Origin: Streptomyces sp. ISL-36
GTDB taxonomy: Bacteria; Actinomycetota; Actinomycetes; Streptomycetales; Streptomycetaceae
Assembly: GCF_018614205.1 (NCBI RefSeq)
Contig: NZ_JAGGOS010000074.1
Location: forward strand, 1 to 55,601
DNA: 55,601 nt
Reading direction: 5' to 3'
The notes under the pieces are model-generated. The model searched no databases and was not told the DNA's origin. It saw nothing but the letters and a program-made list of their open reading frames with translations. The first letter of the stretch is position 1, and every line of letters starts with the position of its first letter. Below, piece by piece: positions 22,051 to 30,084 of this stretch. The position numbers and the translations under genes were made by a program.

Positions 22051-23231
22051 CAGACGGACGCCTCCAGCTCGGCCTCGATCTTGGCGATGAGGCGCTCCTG
22101 GACGTCCGGCAGGCCGATCTGCTGGACCAGCTCGGCGAAGAAGCCGCGGACGACGAGGCGGCGGGCCTCGGTCTCCGGGATGCCGCGGGCCATCAGGTAG
22201 AAGAGCTGCTCGTCGTCGAAGCGACCGGTGGCCGAGGCGTGACCGGCGCCGGCGATCTCGCCGGTCTCGATCTCCAGGTTCGGCACGGAGTCGACCCGGG
22301 CACCGTCCGTGAGGACCAGGTTCCGGTTGAGCTCGTAGGTGTCGGTGCCCTCGGCCTTGGCCTGGATGAGGACGTCACCGATCCAGACGGCGTGCGCGTC
22401 CTGGCCCTGCAGCGCGCCCTTGTAGGCCACGTTGGACTTGCAGTGCGGGGTGTTGTGGTCGACCAGGAGGCGGTGCTCCTGGTGCTGGCCGGCGTCGGTG
22501 AAGTACAGGCCGAACAGCTCGGCCTCGCCGCCGGTGCCCGCGTACGCGACGCGCGGGTGGATGCGGACCACGTCACCGCCGAAGGTGACGACGACCGACT
22601 TGAAGGAGGCGTCGCGGCCGACCAGCGCGTTGTGCTGGGCGACGTGGACGGCCTTCTCGTCCCAGTCCTGGACGGAGACCACGGTGAGCTTGGCGCCGTC
22701 GCCGAGGAGGTAGTCGACGTTGGCGGCGAGCACCGCGTCGCCCGTGTGGTCGATGACCACGACGGCCTCGGCGAACGCACCGAGCTCGATCACCTGGTGA
22801 CCGAAGGCGACCCCGCCCTGGCCGTGCACGGCGATCCGGATGGGCTCGGTGAGGACGGCCTCCTTGGCGACGGTGACGACCGAGGCCTTCTCGAAGGAGG
22901 AGTACGCCTGGGCGGCGACCCGGTCGACGGGCTTGCCCGCCTTGCCGAGGCGCGCGTCGTCACGGCCGACGGTCTCCACGGTGACGCCCTCGGGGGCCTC
23001 GATCTCGACCTTGACGCCCTCGCCGGTGGCGGTGGCGGTGCCGTCGTGAAGTCCGCGCAGGCGCTCCAGCGGGGTGAACCGCCACTCCTCCTCACGGCCG
23101 TGCGGGACGGGGAAGTCCGCGACGTCGAAGGACGGGGGCGCGCTCATGCGCGTGGCGACGGTGGACTCGGCGGCCACCGCGATCGAGCCGGCGGTGGTGG
23201 AGCCCGCCGGAATGTTCTGAGCCTCAGCCAT
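22050..23231 (-). CDS. sufD: SufD, Fe-S cluster scaffold component
   Basis: SufD pairs with SufB and SufC as scaffold. The 393-residue protein has the N-terminal EEWRFTPLERLRGL motif (about 49-62) and the right-handed beta-helix core. The C-terminal signature is ASATGRFDDEQLFYLMARGI followed by VVRGFFAELV; the segment before it, AGAGHASATGRFD, holds the conserved His. ATG 23231 (MAEAQNIPAG) fits the family, while upstream in-frame codons run into the spacer. The spacer to sufB (23232-23339) is the only appreciable gap in the operon and shows no clear terminator. Confidence 0.95.
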   Translation of the reverse strand: MAEAQNIPAGSTTAGSIAVAAESTVATRMSAPPSFDVADFPVPHGREEEWRFTPLERLRGLHDGTATATGEGVKVEIEAPEGVTVETVGRDDARLGKAGKPVDRVAAQAYSSFEKASVVTVAKEAVLTEPIRIAVHGQGGVAFGHQVIELGAFAEAVVVIDHTGDAVLAANVDYLLGDGAKLTVVSVQDWDEKAVHVAQHNALVGRDASFKSVVVTFGGDVVRIHPRVAYAGTGGEAELFGLYFTDAGQHQEHRLLVDHNTPHCKSNVAYKGALQGQDAHAVWIGDVLIQAKAEGTDTYELNRNLVLTDGARVDSVPNLEIETGEIAGAGHASATGRFDDEQLFYLMARGIPETEARRLVVRGFFAELVQQIGLPDVQERLIAKIEAELEASV

Positions 23232-23339
23232 GGCTGTCGGTGTGCTCACTTTCTGCGTTCGGTGCGTTCGCTGCGGGAAGCCTGCGGGGGTCCGACGGGC
23301 GGACCCCCGCACGAGGGTTGACCGGGCGGTCGGGGCCCG

Positions 23340-24755
23340 TTAGCCCACCGCGCCTTCCATCTGCAGCTCGATCAGCCGGTTCAGCTCGAGGGCGTACTCC
23401 ATCGGCAGCTCCTTGGCGATCGGCTCGACGAAGCCGCGCACGATCATCGCCATCGCCTCGAACTCCGTCAGACCGCGGCTCATCAGGTAGAAGAGCTGGT
23501 CCTCGGAGACCTTGGAGACCGTGGCCTCGTGGCCCATGGAGACGTCGTCCTCGCGGACGTCCACGTAGGGGTACGTGTCCGAGCGGGAGATCGTGTCGAC
23601 GAGCAGCGCGTCGCACAGGACGTTCGACTTGGAGCCCGGGGCACCCTCGCCGATCTCGATGAGACCGCGGTAGGAGGTGCGGCCGCCGCCTCGCGCCACC
23701 GACTTGGAGACGATGTTGGAGGAGGTGTTCGGGGCCATGTGGACCATCTTGGCGCCGGCGTCCTGGTGCTGGCCCTCGCCCGCGAAGGCGATCGACAGGG
23801 TCTCGCCCCTGGCGTGCTCGCCCATCAGGTAGACGGCCGGGTACTTCATGGTGACCTTGGAGCCGATGTTGCCGTCGACCCACTCCATGGTCGCGCCCTC
23901 GTAGGCCACGGCACGCTTGGTGACCAGGTTGTAGACGTTGTTCGACCAGTTCTGGATCGTCGTGTAGCGGCAGCGGCCGCCCTTCTTCACGATGATCTCG
24001 ACGACCGCGGAGTGCAGGGAGTCCGAGGAGTAGATCGGGGCGGTGCAGCCCTCGACGTAGTGGACGTAGGCGTCCTCGTCGACGATGATCAGCGTCCGCT
24101 CGAACTGGCCCATGTTCTCCGTGTTGATACGGAAGTAGGCCTGCAGCGGGATCTCGACGTGCACGCCCTTCGGCACGTAGATGAACGATCCGCCGGACCA
24201 CACGGCCGTGTTCAGCGAGGCGAACTTGTTGTCGCCGACCGGGATGACGGTGCCGAAGTACTCGCGGAAGAGCTCCTCGTGCTCCTTCAGCGCGGTGTCG
24301 GTGTCGACGAAGATGACGCCCTGCTCCTCCAGGTCCTCACGGATCTGGTGGTAGACGACCTCGGACTCGTACTGGGCCGCGACACCGGCGACGAGGCGCT
24401 GCTTCTCCGCCTCGGGGATGCCGAGCTTGTCGTACGTGTTCTTGATGTCCTCCGGCAGGTCCTCCCAGGACTCGGCCTGCTTCTCGGTGGACCGCACGAA
24501 GTACTTGATGTTGTCGAAGTCGATGCCCGACAGGTCGGAGCCCCAGCTGGGCATGGGCTTCTTGTCGAAGAGGCGCAGACCCTTCAGCCGCAGCTTCAGC
24601 ATCCACTCCGGCTCGTTCTTCTTCCCGGAGATGTCGCGGACGACGGCCTCGGAGAGACCGCGCTTGGCGGTGGCACCGGCCGCGTCCGAGTCGGCCCAGC
24701 CGTACTCGTACCGACCCAGGCCCTCGAGCTCGGGGTGGCTGATCTCGGTGGTCAT
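23340..24755 (-). CDS. sufB: SufB, Fe-S cluster scaffold component
   Basis: SufB is the core scaffold on which the nascent cluster forms. At 471 residues it has the usual length. Signature regions are NNVYNLVTKRAVAYEGATM (about 279-297), SGGSFIYVPKGV, HMAPNTSSNIVSKS and CDALLVDTISRSDTYP, which carries the conserved Cys. The C-terminus, GHEATVSKVSEDQLFYLMSR, matches the family. The ATG overlaps the sufR stop as ATGA. Confidence 0.96.
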   Translation of the reverse strand: MTTEISHPELEGLGRYEYGWADSDAAGATAKRGLSEAVVRDISGKKNEPEWMLKLRLKGLRLFDKKPMPSWGSDLSGIDFDNIKYFVRSTEKQAESWEDLPEDIKNTYDKLGIPEAEKQRLVAGVAAQYESEVVYHQIREDLEEQGVIFVDTDTALKEHEELFREYFGTVIPVGDNKFASLNTAVWSGGSFIYVPKGVHVEIPLQAYFRINTENMGQFERTLIIVDEDAYVHYVEGCTAPIYSSDSLHSAVVEIIVKKGGRCRYTTIQNWSNNVYNLVTKRAVAYEGATMEWVDGNIGSKVTMKYPAVYLMGEHARGETLSIAFAGEGQHQDAGAKMVHMAPNTSSNIVSKSVARGGGRTSYRGLIEIGEGAPGSKSNVLCDALLVDTISRSDTYPYVDVREDDVSMGHEATVSKVSEDQLFYLMSRGLTEFEAMAMIVRGFVEPIAKELPMEYALELNRLIELQMEGAVG

Positions 24756-25480
24756 GCGGGGTTCCTCCCGGCCGTGCTTGCGGATGCTGATGGGGGTGTG
24801 GTCTGGGGAGCGCTGTGCGGGATGAACGTCGTGCAGACGCCGTCACCATGCGCGATGGTGGCCAGACGCTGGACGTGCGTTCCCAAGAGGCGGGAGAAGA
24901 CTTCCGTCTCCGCCTCGCACAGCTGGGGATACTGCTCGGCGACGTGGGCGACCGGGCAGTGATGCTGACAGAGCTGCTCGCCGACCGGCGCGTTCCGCGC
25001 AGTGGCAGCGTACCCGTCGGCGCTCAGCGCCTTGGCGAGAGCCTCGGTCCGCCCGTCGGGGCCGGCCGCCTCGACGGCCTCGCGGTACGTCTCCGCCTGC
25101 GCTTCGAGCCGGTCGCGGGCGAAGGCGGCGACGGCCGCCTCTCCCCCGGCGTTCTTCTCGATCCAGCGCAGGGCGTCGACGGCCAGCGAGTCGTACGACT
25201 GGTCGAAGGCGTCCCGGCCGCAGTCGGTGAGCGCGAATACCTTGGCGGGGCGCCCGCGGGTGCGGGCTCCGTAGACGCGCTTCTCGCGGGCTTCGACGAC
25301 ATTGTCGGCGACGAGCGAGTCGAGGTGCCGGCGCACGGCCGCCTGGGTGAGGCGGAGCCGCTGCGCGAGATCGGCGACCGTCGACGGCCCGTGGTCCAGG
25401 ATGGACCGCGCGACCCGGTTGCGCGTGGATCGCTCACCGGTCGCGAGTTCCTCCACCGGAGCCGCGTCGACGTTTTTCAC
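24752..25480 (-). CDS. sufR: SufR-type Fe-S-sensing repressor of the suf operon
   Basis: This is a 242-residue winged-helix regulator (DeoR/ArsR-like) that senses Fe-S status. The DNA-binding domain, about 17-95, has VADLAQRLRLTQAAVRRHLD (abridged) and a basic wing KRVYGARTRGRPAK. The C-terminal part holds the cluster cysteines at about 171, 175 and 188 in EQLCQHHCP and PQLCEAE. I set the start at GTG 25480; the longer in-frame ATG at 25552 would include the promoter. A CAAC-N6-GTTG box overlaps this start codon. As first gene of the operon it should repress itself and all suf genes when holding a cluster, as shown for Streptomyces avermitilis SufR. Confidence 0.93.
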   Translation of the reverse strand: MKNVDAAPVEELATGERSTRNRVARSILDHGPSTVADLAQRLRLTQAAVRRHLDSLVADNVVEAREKRVYGARTRGRPAKVFALTDCGRDAFDQSYDSLAVDALRWIEKNAGGEAAVAAFARDRLEAQAETYREAVEAAGPDGRTEALAKALSADGYAATARNAPVGEQLCQHHCPVAHVAEQYPQLCEAETEVFSRLLGTHVQRLATIAHGDGVCTTFIPHSAPQTTPPSASASTAGRNPA

Positions 25481-25493
25481 AACGCCATTGTTG
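25480..25493. promoter_or_regulatory. SufR box CAAC-N6-GTTG
   Basis: CAAC (25480-25483) and GTTG (25490-25493) are spaced by six bases, exactly the 14-bp SufR operator described in S. avermitilis as I recall it. It overlaps the sufR GTG start and would block transcription initiation or early elongation. Confidence 0.85.
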
Positions 25494-25552
25494 CGTAATT
25501 CCTTCGAGAGTGACAAGCGACTCCCCACGCGACGCACGGTGCCGTGCATCAC

Positions 25553-25571
25553 TCAGGTAAGGCTTACCTGA
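25553..25571. promoter_or_regulatory. Iron-box-like palindrome (DmdR/IdeR type)
   Basis: TCAGGTAAGGCTTACCTGA is a perfect dyad with one central base. It matches 17 of 19 positions of the IdeR/DmdR1 consensus TWAGGTWAGSCTWACCTWA. It lies between sufR (73 bases away) and the divergent ABC exporter (90 bases away). Confidence 0.7.
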
Positions 25572-25648
25572 CCTGCGGAAACGATCATTTGTAGGACGAA
25601 TGACGGCCGGATCACCGCCCCGCGCCGGGGCCCCTTGCACGGCCTCTC

Positions 25649-25654
25649 TAGACT
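25649..25654 (+). promoter_or_regulatory. -10 box of the ABC exporter, leaderless start
   Basis: TAGACT lies six bases before ATG 25661, with no Shine-Dalgarno. No convincing -35 is seen. Confidence 0.4.
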
Positions 25655-25660
25655 TCCGGC

Positions 25661-26587
25661 ATGCGATACGAGTCCGTCGTCCAGGTCCGGGGCCTGGTCA
25701 AGCGGTACGGAACCAAGACCGCCGTCGACGGCCTCGACCTCGATGTGCGGGCGGGCACCGTGACCGCCGTCCTCGGTCCCAACGGGGCCGGCAAGACCAC
25801 CACGATCGAGACCTGCGAGGGCTACCGGAAGGCCGACGCGGGCACCGTCCGCGTCCTCGGCCTCGACCCGGTCTCCGACGCGGCCGCGCTGCGCCCGCGC
25901 GTCGGCGTGATGCTCCAGTCCGGCGGCGTCTACTCCGGCGCCCGCGCCGACGAGATGCTCCGCCACATGGCACGGCTGCACGCCCACCCGCTGGACGTGG
26001 ACGCCCTGATGGAGCGCCTCGGCCTCGGCTCCTGCGGCCGGACGACCTACCGCAGACTCTCCGGCGGCCAGCAGCAGCGCCTCGCGCTCGCCATGGCCGT
26101 CGTCGGCCGCCCCGAGCTCGTCTTCCTGGACGAGCCGACCGCCGGACTCGACCCGCAGGCCCGTCGCGCCACCTGGGACCTCGTCCACGAGCTGCGCGCC
26201 GACGGCGTCACCGTCGTCCTCACCACGCACTTCATGAACGAGGCCGAGGAGCTCGCCGACGACGTCGCCATCATCGACGCCGGCCGGGTCGTCGCCCAGG
26301 GGAGTCCCGAGCAGCTCTGCCGCGGCGGCGCCGAGAACACCCTGCGCTTCGCCGGCCGTCCCGGGCTCGACCTCGGCTCGCTGCTCAAGGCGCTGCCCGA
26401 CGGCACGGCCGCCGCCGAGCTCACCCCGGGGGCGTACCGGATCAGCGGCGAGGTGGGACCCCAGCTGCTCGCCACCGTGACCACCTGGTGCGCCCAGCAC
26501 GGCGTGATGCCGGACCGTATCTCGGTGGAACGCCACACCCTCGAAGACGTCTTCCTCGAACTGACCGGCAAGGAGCTGCGCGGATGA
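25661..26587 (+). CDS. ABC transporter ATP-binding protein (DrrA-like)
   Basis: This is the ATPase of an ABC-2 type exporter. The 308-residue protein has Walker A GPNGAGKTT (about 39-47), the Q-loop VMLQSGGVY, signature RLSGGQQQR, Walker B LVFLDEPTAGLD and the H-loop TTHFMNE. The C-terminal extension (220-308), ending LEDVFLELTGKELRG, is typical of drug/lipid exporters of the DrrA/CcmA class. The permease gene overlaps by ATGA. The substrate is unknown. It lies between suf and heme A synthesis and downstream of an iron-box-like site, so export related to iron or redox stress is possible but unproven. Confidence 0.93.
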   Translation: MRYESVVQVRGLVKRYGTKTAVDGLDLDVRAGTVTAVLGPNGAGKTTTIETCEGYRKADAGTVRVLGLDPVSDAAALRPRVGVMLQSGGVYSGARADEMLRHMARLHAHPLDVDALMERLGLGSCGRTTYRRLSGGQQQRLALAMAVVGRPELVFLDEPTAGLDPQARRATWDLVHELRADGVTVVLTTHFMNEAEELADDVAIIDAGRVVAQGSPEQLCRGGAENTLRFAGRPGLDLGSLLKALPDGTAAAELTPGAYRISGEVGPQLLATVTTWCAQHGVMPDRISVERHTLEDVFLELTGKELRG

Positions 26588-27357
26588 GCACGGGTACGGG
26601 TACCTACGCGCCCCGGCCGGGAGCGGCCCCCGTCGGACGGATGATCGCGGCGCAGACGGCCCTGGAGACGAGGATGCTGCTGCGCAACGGCGAGCAGCTG
26701 CTCCTCACCGTGGTCATCCCCTCGCTGCTGCTGGTGCTCTTCTCGACGGTCGACATCATCGACACGGGCGCGGACAAGGCCGTCGACTTCCTCGCCCCGG
26801 GGGTGCTCGCGCTCGCCGTGATGTCCACCGCCTTCACCGGCCAGGCCATCGCGACCGGTTTCGAGCGCCGTTACGGGGTGCTCAAGCGGCTCGGCGCCTC
26901 ACCGCTCCCCCGCTGGGCCCTGATGACCGCCAAGACGCTCTCCGTCCTGGTCACCGAGGTCCTTCAGGTCGCCCTCCTGACGGCGATCGCGCTGGGGCTC
27001 GGCTGGTCCCCGGGCGGGAACCCCGTCTCGGTGTTCGTACTGCTCGTCCTCGGCACGGCCGCCTTCTCGGGGCTCGGCCTGCTGATGGCCGGCACCCTGC
27101 GGGCGGAGGCGACGCTGGCCGCCGCCAACCTGGTCTTCCTGCTGCTCCTGGTGGGCGGCGGCGTGATCGTGCCGCTGGAGAAGTTCCCCGGCGCGGCCCG
27201 CTCGGTCCTGGAGCTGCTCCCGATCTCGGCGCTCTCCGACGGGCTGCGGGACGTGCTCCAGGGCGGCGCCCCGATGCCGTGGGGCCAAGCGCTGGTCCTG
27301 GCGGTGTGGGCGGTGCTCGGGCTCGGCGCGGCGGCGAAGTTCTTCCGCTGGGAGTAA
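26584..27357 (+). CDS. ABC-2 type exporter permease
   Basis: This is a 257-residue integral membrane protein with about six hydrophobic segments (about 40-58, 71-90, 115-140, 145-170, 178-198, 232-250), fitting the ABC2_membrane family. ERRYGVLKRLGASPLPRW in the first cytosolic loop is characteristic of DrrB/NodJ-type permeases. The ATG overlaps the ATPase stop. The pair forms a complete exporter. Confidence 0.92.
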   Translation: MSTGTGTYAPRPGAAPVGRMIAAQTALETRMLLRNGEQLLLTVVIPSLLLVLFSTVDIIDTGADKAVDFLAPGVLALAVMSTAFTGQAIATGFERRYGVLKRLGASPLPRWALMTAKTLSVLVTEVLQVALLTAIALGLGWSPGGNPVSVFVLLVLGTAAFSGLGLLMAGTLRAEATLAAANLVFLLLLVGGGVIVPLEKFPGAARSVLELLPISALSDGLRDVLQGGAPMPWGQALVLAVWAVLGLGAAAKFFRWE

Positions 27358-27428
27358 CCGAAGGGTGACGTTCCGGGACATCCCGTCCCGTACCCCACCC
27401 CTCGTGAAAGCGTGCACAAGCCCGCGCC

Positions 27429-27434
27429 TACGAT
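27429..27434 (+). promoter_or_regulatory. -10 box of ctaA, leaderless GTG start
   Basis: TACGAT ends seven bases before GTG 27442. This supports that codon over the upstream in-frame ATG at 27412, which would lie ahead of the transcription start. Confidence 0.5.
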
Positions 27435-27441
27435 AGGGCCC

Positions 27442-28401
27442 GTGCAGACCCCCCTCGCCTCCATCGCCCAGCGCTGGACCCCGTCCCCCCGGACGCTCCG
27501 ACGCGCCGCCCTCTCCGTCGTCGTGATGAGCGTCATCATCATCGTCACGGGTGGCACGGTGCGGCTGACCGGTTCCGGTCTCGGGTGCGACACCTGGCCC
27601 AAGTGCACGGACGACAGCCTCTTCGCCACGCCCGAGCAGGGCATCCACGGCGCGATCGAGTTCGGCAACCGGATGCTGACGTACGTGCTGTCGGCGGCCG
27701 TCGGCTGGGCGATCATCGCCGCCCGGTCGACCAAGCCGTGGCGGCGTGGACTGACCCGGCTCGGCTGGGCGCAGTTCTGGGTCGTGATGCTCAACGCGGT
27801 CCTCGGCGGCGTCACGGTCTGGATGGGCCTCAACCCGTGGACGGTCGCCGGTCACTTCCTGGCCGCCAACGGACTGCTCACCGTCGCGGTGATCACCTGG
27901 CAGCGCACCCGCGAGGGCGACTCCGCCCCCCGCCCGCGCGTCCCGGGCCCGGTCCGCAAGCTCTCCTGGGCGATCATCGCCGTCTCCGTACTGCTGATGG
28001 TGCTCGGCACCGGGGTCACCGGCTCCGGCAAGCACGCCGGTGACAGCAGCCAGGTCCCGCGGATGCCGTGGGACTGGACCGCCGCCGCGCACCTCCACGC
28101 CATCGCCGCCTGGGTCGTCTGCGCGCTCGCGCTCGCGATGTGGCTGGTGCTGCGGGTGGTGGACGCCCCCGACGACACCCGGGCGCGCGCCCGCGACCTG
28201 CTGATCGTGCTGCTCGCACAGGGCGGGATCGGCTACCTCCAGTACTTCACCGGGGTCCCCGAGCTCCTGGTCGGCGCCCACATGCTCGGATCCTCGCTGA
28301 TGTGGATCGCGGTGCTGCGCCTCGCGCTGAGCCTGCGGGAGCGGCCGGTGGCCTCGCCGGAGATCCCGGCCCAGGCGGATTCCGCGCTGGCCACGGCGTA
28401 G
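27442..28401 (+). CDS. ctaA: Heme A synthase CtaA (COX15 family)
   Basis: CtaA oxidises heme O to heme A for the aa3 cytochrome oxidase at the membrane. The 319-residue protein has eight predicted transmembrane helices in two homologous halves. Heme-ligand histidines lie in VAGHFLAANG, AAHLHAIAAW and GAHMLGSS. The paired cysteines in GLGCDTWPKC, on the first external loop, match the Bacillus CtaA pair. GTG 27442 is supported by the promoter. The heme O synthase ctaB lies 1.7 kb downstream on the other strand. Confidence 0.93.
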   Translation: MQTPLASIAQRWTPSPRTLRRAALSVVVMSVIIIVTGGTVRLTGSGLGCDTWPKCTDDSLFATPEQGIHGAIEFGNRMLTYVLSAAVGWAIIAARSTKPWRRGLTRLGWAQFWVVMLNAVLGGVTVWMGLNPWTVAGHFLAANGLLTVAVITWQRTREGDSAPRPRVPGPVRKLSWAIIAVSVLLMVLGTGVTGSGKHAGDSSQVPRMPWDWTAAAHLHAIAAWVVCALALAMWLVLRVVDAPDDTRARARDLLIVLLAQGGIGYLQYFTGVPELLVGAHMLGSSLMWIAVLRLALSLRERPVASPEIPAQADSALATA

Positions 28402-28415
28402 TCCGGTCGCGGATT

Positions 28416-28481
28416 CCGGCCCCGCGGGCCGGTCCGGGCGTCCCGGTCCACGAATCCGCGTCGAATTTTTTCCCGGATTCG
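28416..28481. terminator. Two hairpins between converging ctaA and amidohydrolase genes
   Basis: CCGGCCC-CGC-GGGCCGG (28416-28432) probably ends ctaA. CGAATCCG (28451-28458) and CGGATTCG (28474-28481) enclose a run of six Ts and probably serve the minus-strand gene that stops at 28498. Confidence 0.6.
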
Positions 28482-28497
28482 GGTCCTCGGGCCGTGC

Positions 28498-29592
28498 TCA
28501 GATGAGCCCGTAGACGCGGCGCGCATTGCCCGCCCCGATCATCGTGGCGACGCGCTGCGCGTCCGTACGGGACCAGGCACCGTCGCCGACCCATTCGCCG
28601 AGCACGCGACCGAGCGCCCCACGGAAGACGCTCGCGGCGACGACGTGCAGTTCGGGCAGGGCGCGCGCCCCGCTGGAGAAGAGCAGCTTGCCGAACGGCG
28701 CCAGTTCCAGGATCTCGGCCAGGACCGCCGCAGCCCGGGCGCCCGTCAGGGCGAGCACGGAGCCGAGATCCGCGTAGACATGGGGAAAGGCGCCGGTCAG
28801 CCGGGCCGTCTGGCGGTGGTACGGGTATCCGTGCAGGAGCACGAGGTCGGCGCCGAGTCCGCTGGTGGCCGCGGCGAAGTCGGCGAGGCCGGTCGGATCC
28901 CCGGCGCCCATGTGCAGTTGGAGCGGCCGCCCCGAGCCGACGGCGATCCAGAGCAGATGGCGCAGCAGTACGGGGTCGGTGAGCCGGCCTCCGGCCCGGC
29001 GCCGTGCCAGCCAGCGCCCCGCCGCCCCGCGCACCTCGCCCGGCCCGGGCGGTTCGGGCGCGTACGCGAGTACTCGGTCCACCCCGGCGACGGAGGTGAA
29101 GGCGACGGCGGTCGCGGCGGCGCCGTGGACGGCTTCGGCGAGGTTGGCCAGGAGGGCCTCGACGGTACCGGAGGTGTCGGCGACCTGTTCCGCGAGGAGT
29201 TCGAGCCGGACGATCTCGAGGGCGTCGGCGTCGCCGGTGGAGGCGATCTCGCCGGGGCCCGTCAGATCCCCCGGTGCTCCCGTGTCCACCAGATAGGTGG
29301 CGATCCCCGAGGCGCGCAGCAGTCGGCGCCCGGTCTCCAAGACGCCCAGCTCCCGGCGGCGGGCGAGGTAGCGGGCCGGCGGGCAGTGCGGCTCCAGACC
29401 GAGCAGCGGCGGGCACCAGCGGCGTACCGCGAAACCGGTCTGGGTGTCGAAGAAGGTGGTGCCGGGCGCGGGCGGCCCGGCGGCCGGCCCGAGGTGCGCC
29501 GGCCCGAGGTGTGCCTCGAAGGTGCCGAGGCCGAGCTCCGTACGGAGCACCCCGTGGCAGTACTGGTCCACCAGGCTCGGGGTCTCGATCAT
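28498..29592 (-). CDS. Amidohydrolase-family protein
   Basis: This 364-residue protein resembles the amidohydrolase-2 (TIM-barrel) family, with LQLHMGAGDPTGLADF (about 224-239), LLHGYPYHRQ (His after strand 6), VYADLGSVLALTG and LLFSSGARALPELH. The N-terminus, VDQYCHGVL, retains one His but lacks a standard HxH metal pair, and a Gly/Pro/His duplication (HLGPAHLGP) follows near residue 28. It may therefore be a mononuclear or non-metal variant. GGGAG lies before ATG 29592. It is monocistronic and no pathway is evident. Confidence 0.82.
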   Translation of the reverse strand: MIETPSLVDQYCHGVLRTELGLGTFEAHLGPAHLGPAAGPPAPGTTFFDTQTGFAVRRWCPPLLGLEPHCPPARYLARRRELGVLETGRRLLRASGIATYLVDTGAPGDLTGPGEIASTGDADALEIVRLELLAEQVADTSGTVEALLANLAEAVHGAAATAVAFTSVAGVDRVLAYAPEPPGPGEVRGAAGRWLARRRAGGRLTDPVLLRHLLWIAVGSGRPLQLHMGAGDPTGLADFAAATSGLGADLVLLHGYPYHRQTARLTGAFPHVYADLGSVLALTGARAAAVLAEILELAPFGKLLFSSGARALPELHVVAASVFRGALGRVLGEWVGDGAWSRTDAQRVATMIGAGNARRVYGLI

Positions 29593-29610
29593 TCGGGGGG
29601 CTCCCTGCGT

Positions 29611-29630
29611 GGACGTCCTTGCACACGTCC
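29611..29630. promoter_or_regulatory. Inverted repeat upstream of the amidohydrolase gene
   Basis: GGACGT (29611-29616) and ACGTCC (29625-29630) flank CCTTGCAC, 19-38 bases before the start codon. It could be an operator. No known factor site was recognised. Confidence 0.3.
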
Positions 29631-29671
29631 TAACGGGTGAGCCCCACGCGAGGTGTTGCCCCTGGGGCGCC

Positions 29672-29992
29672 TCAGTTGTTGGAGGGGCCGCCGAGCTGGA
29701 TGCCGGCCATCCGGGTCCACTCGTACGGGCCGGTCACGACCTTGGCGGCGAAGTCTCCGTCGAACTCGTCGTGGAGGGTCAGCCCGGCCTTCTCCGCAGC
29801 CTGCTGGGCGACGGGGAGCGAGGGGGCCACCAGGTCGCCCCAGCCGCCGTCCTCGCCGACGAGGACGATACGGGTGCCCATCTGGCCGATGTAGGCGAGC
29901 TGCCCCTCGGCGCCGCCGTGCTTCTTGGAGAACGCCTGGATCTGCCGGGCGAGCTTGGCCGCCTTGCGCTCTGCCTGCTTCGTGTCTGCCAT
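29672..29992 (-). CDS. Small conserved actinobacterial protein of unknown function
   Basis: This 106-residue protein has a basic N-terminal helix (MADTKQAERKAAKLARQIQ) followed by an alpha/beta part with YIGQMGTRIVLVGEDGGWGD and a Trp/Tyr motif near the end (GPYEWTRMAG). There are no membrane segments. ATG 29992 was chosen over 30022 because a TAGCAT box ends exactly seven bases upstream. I recall close homologues only as hypotheticals next to ctaB in streptomycetes. The function is unknown. Confidence 0.8.
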   Translation of the reverse strand: MADTKQAERKAAKLARQIQAFSKKHGGAEGQLAYIGQMGTRIVLVGEDGGWGDLVAPSLPVAQQAAEKAGLTLHDEFDGDFAAKVVTGPYEWTRMAGIQLGGPSNN

Positions 29993-29999
29993 GACATCG

Positions 30000-30005
30000 A
30001 TGCTA
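30000..30005 (-). promoter_or_regulatory. -10 box for the small gene, leaderless start
   Basis: TAGCAT on the minus strand is separated from ATG 29992 by exactly seven bases. There is no Shine-Dalgarno. Confidence 0.45.
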
Positions 30006-30084
30006 CCGAGCGGTAGATCCACTGGCGACGGCCGGGGCGTGTGGGGTGTCCCACGCGCTCCGGCCGTCGGTCAGGATCCGGCTG

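Noticed and set aside
28416..28497. A small gene between ctaA and the amidohydrolase
   Set aside because: The 96-base gap is filled by two hairpins and a T tract, with no start codon with ribosome site.
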